DNA of 64,000 bases from Prevotellaceae bacterium (GTDB lineage: Bacteria > Bacteroidota > Bacteroidia > Bacteroidales > Bacteroidaceae), in NCBI GenBank assembly GCA_030531085.1, contig JAUNOM010000006.1, forward strand, positions 1 through 64,000, in the 5' to 3' direction. Within the stretch, counting starts at the first letter, position 1; the number at the start of each line of letters is the position of its first letter. A program made the position numbers and the translations under genes. Positions 8,620-15,569 of the stretch are shown one piece after another. The notes under the pieces are model-generated. The model was not told the origin of the DNA. It did no database searches and saw nothing but the letters and a program-made list of their open reading frames with translations.

Positions 8620-9546
8620 TTATTCCTTAATCTTATTCCACGCGTTGCTTTGTGAAGGGTTTATGGAGAATAGTATGTCGTACACGGACTCTTTCTCCTT
8701 TTGCGTCCCCTTGTCTTTGTAGATATTGGCTAACTCATCTCTCTTATAGTCCGTCCATATCTGTGGCACAAGGCTCATCGGCCTGTCCTTGTGTGCCTTG
8801 TCCAGACGCTCCTGTATGGCTGTGGTTATCTCTGTCCTTCCTCTGTCCGCATTGTTCGCCATCTCATCCAGTCCCTTGCGGTAGTAGTCGTATTGCAGCA
8901 TCCTGAAAGGTTCCATGGCTCCCTCTATATAATCATTGATGAATGCAAAACGGTTCTTCTGACTGTCATACGCGCTCCATCCCGGATAGTTCAGGTTTTG
9001 GGCATTGTTTGTCAGGTTCATGCAGAGCTGCAGTATATCCTCTCCACCTTTTGGAGCGAAGGTGTCCAGGTTCATGCCAATGATAAGGTAGGCATAGTAG
9101 GCGAACAGTGCGGAGAGCTGGTTGTCAATCATCTCCGGATTAAACTCTATCTTGTCAAACTGGTTGTAGGTAAACGTGAAGTCGTTATCCTGATTCTGAT
9201 AGAATACCGTTGTATAGGAAGCGTTGTATACTGGACGGTTGGCCTGTATCATACATGAGCATCCCCACGTGCCCTCTTCACGTTTATACTCTTTTACCGT
9301 GATGTTGAAGCTGCAGGAAATCCGTTCTTGTTCCATGAACTGTAATGTTGTCCATTGGGTGTTGTTTACAAACTCTTCCAGCTTGTCTTTAAGTTCCGTA
9401 AACACACTTTCCTCTGTACCCTGAATCTGCGAATGGTTTATGTTCACTTTCGCCTGCAGTTCCTGTGCCATGACATACGCAGAGGCCACCCATGGTATAA
9501 GCGCCATGAGCAGCCATCGTTGTATGCGTGTTACGTTTCTTGTCAT
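8620..9546 (-). CDS. DUF4835 family protein (PorD-like, type IX secretion)
   Basis: 308 residues from ATG at 9546 (MTRNVTRIQRW), chosen because it gives a signal peptide ending near VMAQEL; the open frame runs further upstream only inside the exonuclease gene. Features of the family: AKVNINHSQIQGT near the mature N-terminus, a domain opening with KLEEFVNNTQWT, and a C-terminal FSINPSQSNAWNKIKE. The family is, as I recall, annotated as type IX secretion protein PorD, so a role in outer-membrane secretion is likely but not shown here. 11 bp gaps on both sides place it firmly in the dnaN-recN operon. Confidence 0.85.
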   Translation of the reverse strand: MTRNVTRIQRWLLMALIPWVASAYVMAQELQAKVNINHSQIQGTEESVFTELKDKLEEFVNNTQWTTLQFMEQERISCSFNITVKEYKREEGTWGCSCMIQANRPVYNASYTTVFYQNQDNDFTFTYNQFDKIEFNPEMIDNQLSALFAYYAYLIIGMNLDTFAPKGGEDILQLCMNLTNNAQNLNYPGWSAYDSQKNRFAFINDYIEGAMEPFRMLQYDYYRKGLDEMANNADRGRTEITTAIQERLDKAHKDRPMSLVPQIWTDYKRDELANIYKDKGTQKEKESVYDILFSINPSQSNAWNKIKE

Positions 9547-9557
9547 TAGTGAAAAAG

Positions 9558-10415
9558 TTACTTCATCATTCCAGACTCGCGGAGTCTGATTCTTGTGAGC
9601 ACCTGTTTCGTCTCCAGTGCAAAGTCTCCTGCCATCATCCAGCTGAAGTATCCTGGGTCTCTGTGCAGCACACTGGCTACCGGCCATCCTTTGTACTTTC
9701 CGAAGTTGAAAAGTTCCTGCTTCCTTTCTGTTCCGTCAGCGTTCAGCAAAGGCTTGCCGTCCGGACCAGGTACCGGTCCCCATACTATCCTTCCGGCAAA
9801 GTCCACATTCTTTTTCTGATTACAGAAAGCGTGCATCTCGTCCATGTCATTGTTCAGCTGACGGTCCTCTTCCTCCTGCCTGCCCGGAGCATACATATCC
9901 AGCTGGCCTTGCAGTACTCGCCATGTGGCCTCCGTGTCATCATTGGCCCTATGTGCCTGGAAGTCATCCTCCATCCTGCGTCCGCAGTAGAACTTGTATG
10001 CAGCGGCGAGATTGCGGCGCTCCATTCTCATGAATATGGTGCAGGCGTCAATAAGCCGCGAATGGGTAAAGTCGAATGGTACGCCAGCCCTTAAAAACTC
10101 CTCTGCCAGCATAGGTATGTCAAATCCGTTTGAATTGAATCCGGCAAAGTCACATCCTTTGAACTCCGTTGCCAGTGTGGGTGCAAGCTGCTTGAAAGTG
10201 GGCGCGTCCTTCACCATGTCATTGGTGATATGTGTCAATTCCGTCACTTCCTGCGGTATTGGCTTGCCCGGGTTTACAAAAAGGTTCTTGCGCTCTTCCG
10301 TACCATCAGGTATCACCTTGATATAGCTTATCTGTATTATGCCATCCTTGGCGATGTCAAGTCCTGTGGTCTCTAAATCAAATATTATGAGTGGTTTTGT
10401 CAGTTTTGGTCTCAT
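9558..10415 (-). CDS. DEDDh 3'-5' exonuclease (DnaQ/epsilon-like)
   Basis: 285 residues. Exo I IFDLETTGLD (Asp13, Glu15), Exo II AGFNSNGFDIPML, Exo III with His and Asp in HRANDDTEAT, so all four acidic residues and the general-base His are present. A C-terminal part (about 190-285) contains FNFGKYKGWPVASVLHRDPGYFSWMM, a short domain commonly fused to such exonucleases. It could proofread for the replicase or act in repair; being the gene after dnaN (43 bp gap) favours a replication link. Confidence 0.92.
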   Translation of the reverse strand: MRPKLTKPLIIFDLETTGLDIAKDGIIQISYIKVIPDGTEERKNLFVNPGKPIPQEVTELTHITNDMVKDAPTFKQLAPTLATEFKGCDFAGFNSNGFDIPMLAEEFLRAGVPFDFTHSRLIDACTIFMRMERRNLAAAYKFYCGRRMEDDFQAHRANDDTEATWRVLQGQLDMYAPGRQEEEDRQLNNDMDEMHAFCNQKKNVDFAGRIVWGPVPGPDGKPLLNADGTERKQELFNFGKYKGWPVASVLHRDPGYFSWMMAGDFALETKQVLTRIRLRESGMMK

Positions 10416-10458
10416 CTTTATATACTGGAACTCTCAGAGTAATTAATAGGGAAAGAAA

Positions 10459-11586
10459 TCAGTCGTTCAGCAGCATGGGCATTATTAGCATAAGCACATC
10501 CTGGCCTTCAGGCTGTTCGCATGGGCGTATCACCCCAGCCCTGCTCGGGTCTGCCAGTTCTATGACAACATCCTCACTCTCCAAATTGTTTAGAATCTCC
10601 AACAGCGTGCTGCCCCTGAAGCCTATGCTCATGTTTACTCCGCCATATTCGCACACAACGTCCTCGTATGCGCTTGTGGCAAAGTCCACATCTTCAGAAC
10701 TCAACTCTATATTGTTGAGGCTCATACGTAACTTTATTAACTGTGTGCTTTCACTGGCAAATGGTATGACGCGCTTCACCGCTCCCATGAGCGCACGCCT
10801 GTCTACGGTGATAACGTTCGGGTTGTCTGTTGGAATGACGGCAGCATAATTAGGGAAGCGTCCCTCAATGAGTCTGCATGATACCATTCCGTCAGGTAAT
10901 ATGAACTCTGCATTCTCGCCTGAAAACTTGATTGTGACTATGGTCTCGTCGTCCATTGACAACACGTTGCGGAGCAGTGCCGCAGGTTTCTTTGGCAGGA
11001 TGAATGATGCCGGCTGCTCAGCTTTGTTGGCAAATATCACGTTGCGTACCATCTTGCGGCCGTCTGTTGCCACAATGTTCATGCAGTCCTTCTTCAGATC
11101 GAAGAACACTCCGTTCATTATCATGCGCAGTTCATCGTCCGCTGTAGCGAATATAGTGCGCTGTAAGTTTGTGGCCAGCGTCTTGGATGTTATGGTAGTC
11201 TCGGTGAATCCCTGGGTGATAGGCTGTGGCTGCGGATAGTCATCGGCGCTCTGCCCTACAATGCGGTACACACCGTTCTGATAAATCATGCGTATGTTGT
11301 TATCGTTGGTGTCCACTTCGAATGTCAAAGGCTGCTCTGCCAGCTCCTTTACCGCTGTCAGCATGATGCGGTTTGGCACGCAGAACGAACCTTCGCCGTC
11401 ACATTCGCTGAGTGCAATGTTGCACTTCATCATGTTAGCGTTATCACTTGCTGTCAAAGTCAAGGTGCCGTTCTTGATTTCAAACAGAAAACTTTCCAGT
11501 ATGCTTAGTGAATTCTTGGAGTTGATAACCTTGGCAAGCGCTCCCAGCCTGCCGCTCAGTGTAGAGGATGATAGTGTGAATCTCAT
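10459..11586 (-). CDS. dnaN: DNA polymerase III beta subunit (sliding clamp)
   Basis: 375 residues from ATG at 11586 (MRFTLSSSTLSGRLGALAKV), the standard length and opening; a longer in-frame extension exists but overlaps the promoter. Three topologically similar clamp domains are visible, with family blocks such as DEELRMIMNGVFFDL and the C-terminal MLIMPMLLND that lines the partner-binding pocket. It opens a seven-gene minus-strand operon ending with the ABC-F gene. Confidence 0.96.
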   Translation of the reverse strand: MRFTLSSSTLSGRLGALAKVINSKNSLSILESFLFEIKNGTLTLTASDNANMMKCNIALSECDGEGSFCVPNRIMLTAVKELAEQPLTFEVDTNDNNIRMIYQNGVYRIVGQSADDYPQPQPITQGFTETTITSKTLATNLQRTIFATADDELRMIMNGVFFDLKKDCMNIVATDGRKMVRNVIFANKAEQPASFILPKKPAALLRNVLSMDDETIVTIKFSGENAEFILPDGMVSCRLIEGRFPNYAAVIPTDNPNVITVDRRALMGAVKRVIPFASESTQLIKLRMSLNNIELSSEDVDFATSAYEDVVCEYGGVNMSIGFRGSTLLEILNNLESEDVVIELADPSRAGVIRPCEQPEGQDVLMLIMPMLLND

Positions 11587-11680
11587 TGTAAATTGATATG
11601 CTTTTGTATACGTTTCCTTTACGTATTTCCTTAAAGATAATGATATGCGCGCATTATTGCGCAGCATTTTAAAAGTTATG

Positions 11681-11712
11681 CAAAAATACAAAAAAGTTAT
11701 GTGCCCAACAAA
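11681..11712 (-). promoter_or_regulatory. Promoter of the dnaN operon
   Basis: Minus strand: TTTG at 11712-11709, 20-nt spacer, TATTTTTG at 11688-11681, an exact fit to the Bacteroidetes consensus. The leader to the dnaN start would be about 90 nt. Its -33 box lies only 16 bp from the -33 box of the divergent DUF3127 promoter. Confidence 0.85.
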
Positions 11713-11727
11713 AAAAACTTCAAAAAG

Positions 11728-11759
11728 TTTCTTAATTTACCGATTTTTTCGTAATTTCG
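11728..11759 (+). promoter_or_regulatory. Promoter of the DUF3127 gene
   Basis: TTTC at 11728-11731, 20-nt spacer, TAATTTCG at 11752-11759: one mismatch in each box. It sits back to back with the dnaN promoter. Confidence 0.65.
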
Positions 11760-11797
11760 CAACAGAAATTAAATTTTGAACAGAAAATAAATAAGAA

Positions 11798-12196
11798 ATG
11801 GAATTACAGGGAAAAGTTATTGCCGCAATGCCTGAGCGTAGCGGTGTTAGTCAGCGTGGCGAGTGGAAGTCGCAGGAATTTGTCATAGAGACGCATGACA
11901 GCCCGTACAGTCGCAAGCTTGTCTTTACTGTGTTTGGTGCAGACCGCCTTCAGCGCTTCAATATACAGGTGGGACAGGAGGTACTCGTGGCTTTTGATAT
12001 AGATGCTCACGAGTGGAATGGACGCTGGTTTAATGACATTCGCGCTTTCGATGTCCGTCAGGTGGACGCTTCACAGTATGCGGCATCTTCTGTTGCGCCT
12101 GTGGCTCAGCAGCCGGTAGCGCCAGCGCCTGCAGCAGGTACTTCGGCTTCACAGCCTATGGAGACAGAGGACGGCCCTGATGATCTGCCGTTTTAA
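11798..12196 (+). CDS. DUF3127 protein with SSB-like C-terminal tail
   Basis: 132 residues. An OB-fold-like N-terminal domain (about 1-88: MELQGKVIAAMPER, YSRKLVFTVFGADRLQRF, WNGRWFNDIRAFDV) is followed by a low-complexity Ala/Pro/Gln linker and a tail ending DGPDDLPF. Acidic residues followed by Leu/Ile-Pro-Phe are the partner-docking tip of single-stranded DNA binding protein SSB. Family membership (DUF3127) is by recall; DNA binding is inferred. Divergent from dnaN with a shared promoter region. Confidence 0.85.
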   Translation: MELQGKVIAAMPERSGVSQRGEWKSQEFVIETHDSPYSRKLVFTVFGADRLQRFNIQVGQEVLVAFDIDAHEWNGRWFNDIRAFDVRQVDASQYAASSVAPVAQQPVAPAPAAGTSASQPMETEDGPDDLPF

Positions 12197-12292
12197 TTCT
12201 CTGCGACTGGAGTTCTCATAACAGTGACATACCGGTGGCATTGAAGCCGACAGGTACGGTGTGGAGATTTTGCATTTTGTCCTTTGCTGCTT

Positions 12293-12913
12293 ATGAATGA
12301 GTATACGTCATACAAGCTGCGTTTGAAGTCCGCTGTATTGCAGGAAGCGCGTCGTTGCTTCCTGCAATATGGCATCCGCATTGTCAAAATGGATGACATA
12401 GCGCGCAATCTCGGAGTTTCAAAGCGCACGGTGTATGAGCTGTACGCCACGAAGGAGGAACTGCTATGCGAAGTGATAAGGGCTCTGCATGAGGAAAGGA
12501 ATAAAAGTGTCCAGGAGTTGTTTGCCACGTGTGACAACAATATGGATCTGCTTATAGGAGTGTTAGGGCTGCAACTAAAAAGTGCTGCGGCTGTGAACTT
12601 CGCCTTTTTTAAGGATATACAGAAGTATCCACAGGCGGAAAAGCTTATAAATGAATATTATAAGCAGCAGAATGTGTATGCGGCGGAGTTCTTTGCCAAA
12701 GGAGTGGAGGAAGGCTTTTTCTTGCCTACTGTGGATTATACGGTGCTGAACCGGGTAGCTTCTGGCACGATGGAGATGCTGTCGAAGGATGAACGTTTTG
12801 ACGATTTGTCATACCGCGAGCTGTTTCTTGGTTATCTGTATGTCATGGTTCGAGGATTCTGTACAGTCAAAGGCATAGAGAAAATGGACAAGTTTGTGGA
12901 GAAGAATTTCTGA
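12293..12913 (+). CDS. TetR/AcrR family transcriptional regulator
   Basis: 206 residues from ATG at 12293 (a TTG three codons earlier is less likely). The N-terminal helix-turn-helix is clear: FLQYGIRIVKMDDIARNLGVSKRTVYELYATKEEL (read in two parts, residues about 23-57). The C-terminal ligand domain is mostly helical and diverged. It is preceded by the DUF3127 gene (96 bp) and followed by the non-coding repeat region, so no obvious target operon adjoins it; the regulated gene is unknown. Confidence 0.9.
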   Translation: MNEYTSYKLRLKSAVLQEARRCFLQYGIRIVKMDDIARNLGVSKRTVYELYATKEELLCEVIRALHEERNKSVQELFATCDNNMDLLIGVLGLQLKSAAAVNFAFFKDIQKYPQAEKLINEYYKQQNVYAAEFFAKGVEEGFFLPTVDYTVLNRVASGTMEMLSKDERFDDLSYRELFLGYLYVMVRGFCTVKGIEKMDKFVEKNF

Positions 12914-13019
12914 ATATATTTCCATTATCGGTATACGGAGACGCGTTTTAGACTGTAGCAAATCCGCATGATGATTGTTCATGATAAAGTGTTTCTTGCA
13001 TACCAGACCGCTAATGGCT

Positions 13020-13069
13020 AAAAATCAAAGTGTCAAAAAAATGCCCCTTTTTTTGACACTTTGATTTTT
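13020..13069. repeat. Hairpin A1, left end of composite repeat element
   Basis: Perfect 22-bp inverted repeat (AAAAATCAAAGTGTC plus seven A on the left arm) around a 6-nt loop TGCCCC. It may also end transcription of the TetR gene, but a closely similar sequence (CAAAGTGTCA, A-run, TGCC, T-run) occurs 28 kb away at 41875-41912. Confidence 0.85.
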
Positions 13070-13108
13070 GTACCTTGAAAATACGGCTGTCAGATTGACG
13101 AAAGCGTA

Positions 13109-13137
13109 AGACGGGCGCGTACAGACGATTCTTCGCG
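13109..13137 (+). repeat. GC-rich module C1 of composite element
   Basis: Contains ACGGGCGCGTACAG followed by CGATTCTTCGCG. The reverse complement of 41803-41829 is almost the same (ACGGGCGCGTACAG, then CGCATTCTCGCG). The GC-rich block stands out in AT-rich surroundings and encodes nothing obvious. Confidence 0.75.
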
Positions 13138-13214
13138 GATTTTTCTATCTTTCTGATTATTAGGCAACTGATTTCTAAAGATGGGAGATAGGTGTTCTTC
13201 TATGGAGCTATTTG

Positions 13215-13302
13215 TATGTGATTAGGGTGTAAAAGGATAGAGATTGCAGTGTAATTAATGATTGATTGCAAGGTAATCACATAGAGATAGCAGCGTAATA
13301 AG
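13215..13302 (+). repeat. Array B1: four 22-bp units
   Basis: Four consecutive units of exactly 22 bp, starting at 13215, 13237, 13259 and 13281. Units 1-4 carry, at the same phase, the cores ATTAGGGTGTAAAA, ATTGCAGTGTAAT, ATTGCAAGGTAAT and ATAGCAGCGTAAT. Cores are nearly palindromic and the outer six bases are often ATAGAG. The same order of core types appears in array B2. Confidence 0.75.
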
Positions 13303-13419
13303 TGCCAAATTGTTTCAAAAATGCCTGTTTGTAGCATGACAGTGGAAAGAGAAAAGGTGTAAAGGTCCTTCTTTTGGCGTTTTTCTTGTGTAGAATGGCA
13401 AGGGTACTTGAAACTTCGA

Positions 13420-13469
13420 AAATATCATTTTGTCACAAAAAGGCGCTGTTTTGTGACAAAATGATATTT
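13420..13469. repeat. Hairpin A2, right end of composite element
   Basis: Perfect 21-bp inverted repeat (left arm AAATATCATTTTGTCACAAAA in two parts, positions 13420-13440; right arm 13449-13469) with an 8-nt loop. Shares TGTCACAAAA with the other A hairpins. GGCTA occurs just outside both ends (13016-13020 and 13471-13475), a possible target duplication. Confidence 0.75.
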
Positions 13470-13511
13470 GGGCTATATTTGGTTCGCAGGGTGAATGTAG
13501 CGTGTTTCTCT

Positions 13512-14342
13512 TTATAAAATCATATTTTTGTCTTGAAACTGCAGGTTGAGTTTGTTGCACCATTCATCAAACTCCATATTCACCCTTTGCATCCAGTCAG
13601 GCAATGTCTTCAGGGCCTTGTATACTAATGGCTCTGGCATCTCCTTGTAATAAGCGTATGCCATAGGACCTGCAATGGCTGCCAGTGTGTCAGCGTCGCC
13701 TCCAAGTGATATAGCCAGTTTAATGCAGTCGGTATAGTCCGTGCTGGCGATAAAGCATATAATCGCAGGCCCAACAGTTCCGGGGCTTGTTGAGTTGAAT
13801 ATGAAGTCATCGTGTATTTCGTCGTATGTTTTTCCTGCCCAGTAGGGGTAATGCTTGTTGAGCAATTCCTTTTCTATGTATTTTTTGTCCTTGCCGTTTT
13901 TCAGGTGAAATATGGCAAGTGCGGTGACCACTGCTCCCCTGATGCCTTCTTCGTGGTTATGTGTCGGGAGAGCTGTCTCTGTAGCTAATTGGACGCATTC
14001 CTCTTCTGTCTGCGCGATCCATCCGGCTGATGATGCTCGCATTGCTGCCCCATTCCCGAAACTGGAGTATGGCAGGTGGTCGTGATCTTGCATCCATTCC
14101 TTGAAACGGTGCCCGTATCCGGCTTTGGGGTGCTGGTTTGCGCACATCCAGATATTGTGACTCATGTCTATCTTTTTCAGAAACGCCTCAGCGCAAGCGA
14201 ATGTCAGTACTGTGTCATCAGTGAAATGTGCTCTTGATGAAAACATCTTTACGGCGTTGTAGTCTTTGGTCCTGTGGGTTCTCCCCTCGTATGCGCTTCC
14301 TGCGATGTCGCCTATGACTGCGCTCATTAATAAGTTCTTCAT
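13512..14342 (-). CDS. ADP-ribosylglycohydrolase family protein
   Basis: 276 residues. Family motifs for the two-magnesium site are complete: GDIAGSAYEG near residue 11, FTDDTVLT near 40, and GGDADTLAAIAGPM near 215. Such enzymes remove ADP-ribose from modified proteins, nucleic acids or small molecules; the substrate here is unknown. It stands alone, convergent with the TetR gene across the repeat region. A -7-like TAACTTTG lies at 14407-14400 on the minus strand. Confidence 0.92.
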   Translation of the reverse strand: MKNLLMSAVIGDIAGSAYEGRTHRTKDYNAVKMFSSRAHFTDDTVLTFACAEAFLKKIDMSHNIWMCANQHPKAGYGHRFKEWMQDHDHLPYSSFGNGAAMRASSAGWIAQTEEECVQLATETALPTHNHEEGIRGAVVTALAIFHLKNGKDKKYIEKELLNKHYPYWAGKTYDEIHDDFIFNSTSPGTVGPAIICFIASTDYTDCIKLAISLGGDADTLAAIAGPMAYAYYKEMPEPLVYKALKTLPDWMQRVNMEFDEWCNKLNLQFQDKNMIL

Positions 14343-14531
14343 ACCTTTTGCTGTTTAGAGTTGTTTGGTAATATGTGATATTAGACACGAAGTCTTGTGC
14401 AAAGTTACGTAAAAGTTTTGAGCTCTGGCTCATGAAACGACTGTTTTTGTCGAAGTTGCGTGAAAAGTCTGCCGGTGGACTCTACGCAATGTCAAAAAAT
14501 ATTGTGTGGAAAACTATTTTTCAGGTAAATG

Positions 14532-14563
14532 TTTGTGAAATAAAAAAAAATATATTAATTTTG
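14532..14563 (+). promoter_or_regulatory. Promoter of polysaccharide export gene
   Basis: TTTG at 14532-14535, 20-nt spacer containing an A9 run, TAATTTTG at 14556-14563: exact consensus, leader about 75 nt. It may drive the whole run from the export lipoprotein through glmS, since no terminator is evident before glmS. The remainder of the 300-bp gap (14343-14642) is AT-rich without other signals. Confidence 0.8.
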
Positions 14564-14642
14564 CAAAGTATTTTATAAAGTGTACAGACACTTAGTAGAT
14601 AATTGTTAGAATAATAGAAAATAGCAAAAAACGAATTAGGCA

Positions 14643-15437
14643 ATGAGAAAGATATTATTTGTAGTTGGGCTTTGCGTGATGACGGCTCTCTTTTCAGGAT
14701 GTGTCATGACCAAGCAGGTGGCGTATTTCCAGAATCTTGATTCTGTTGATATAACTAAAAAAGTGAATGTTCCGGAAGTGCGTGTGAAGACAAACGATGA
14801 GCTTACAATCCTCGTTTCTTCTGTAACACCAGAGGCAGCGGAGCCTTTTAATATGAATATTAATTCCAGGTCTACATCCTCTATGAATAGTGCTTCGGCT
14901 GGTAAGGGGATGTACTCATATATTGTAGACCAGCAAGGAAACATCAATTTCCCCGTAGTTGGAAAACTGAATGTCGTTGGACTGACGCGTCCGGAGGTAG
15001 AAGATAAAATCACAAAGGCCATCAAACCTTATTTCGCAGAAACGGAGAACCCTGTAGTCAAAGTGCGTTTTACGAGCTTTCATGTGACAATAATAGGTGA
15101 GGTGACGGGCTCCAAGCTTATCAATGTGGAAAACGAACGCCTTAGTATTATAGAGGCTTTGGCACAGGCTGGTGACCTGTCAGTGTATGGTAAGAGACCA
15201 AATGTGCTTCTGGTGCGTGAGAACTCGAATGGAGAGAAGATGGCTATACGGTATAATCTGAATGATGCTAATGTCTTTAATTCACCGTATTACTATCTTG
15301 AACAGAATGACATTATATATGTAGAGCCACAAAGGGCCAAGGCGCGTAGCGCGGATGTAAGCTCTTATACTTTCTGGACGCCTATATCAAGTGTTCTTGT
15401 ATCACTTGCAACATTGGCTATAAGCCTTACAAAGTAA
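14643..15437 (+). CDS. Polysaccharide export lipoprotein (Wza/GumB-like)
   Basis: 264 residues. Lipobox TALFSGC with Cys20, then the polysaccharide export domain (about 45-135: VKTNDELTILVSSVTPEA, YIVDQQGNINFPVVGKLNVVGLTRPEVEDKI) and an SLBB domain (about 140-220: FHVTIIGEVTGSKLINVENERLSIIEALAQAGDLSVYG, in pieces). A C-terminal hydrophobic segment (PISSVLVSLATLAISLTK) fits an outer-membrane helix. Such proteins form the outer-membrane export channel for capsule or exopolysaccharide. No chain-length kinase (Wzc) or glycosyltransferase is adjacent; the neighbour glmS makes the amino-sugar precursor. Confidence 0.9.
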   Translation: MRKILFVVGLCVMTALFSGCVMTKQVAYFQNLDSVDITKKVNVPEVRVKTNDELTILVSSVTPEAAEPFNMNINSRSTSSMNSASAGKGMYSYIVDQQGNINFPVVGKLNVVGLTRPEVEDKITKAIKPYFAETENPVVKVRFTSFHVTIIGEVTGSKLINVENERLSIIEALAQAGDLSVYGKRPNVLLVRENSNGEKMAIRYNLNDANVFNSPYYYLEQNDIIYVEPQRAKARSADVSSYTFWTPISSVLVSLATLAISLTK

Positions 15438-15569
15438 AATTGAATATGGAGTTGATATGAAGGGAGATACTTTTCATATTGACTCTTTTTTCTAAATGTG
15501 CCTATGACTGTACGGAAATGGAATGTCATCATTCTGTAATGTAAAAAACTTCTCAAAACGAACTGCTTT

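Noticed and set aside
9547-9687. N-terminal extension of the DUF4835 protein
   Set aside because: The extra 47 codons lie inside the exonuclease gene and would precede the signal peptide; ATG at 9546 is the sensible start.
11587-11691. N-terminal extension of DnaN
   Set aside because: It would overlap the consensus promoter at 11681-11712 and add residues absent from the clamp family.
13215-13302. 22-bp units as a CRISPR array
   Set aside because: There are no spacers between the units, the units are degenerate, only four or five copies exist per site and no cas genes are present.
13315-13563. Minus-strand open frame of 82 codons in the repeat region
   Set aside because: It runs across hairpin A2 and into the 3' end of the ADP-ribosylglycohydrolase gene, has no recognisable domain and reads like chance translation of repeat DNA.
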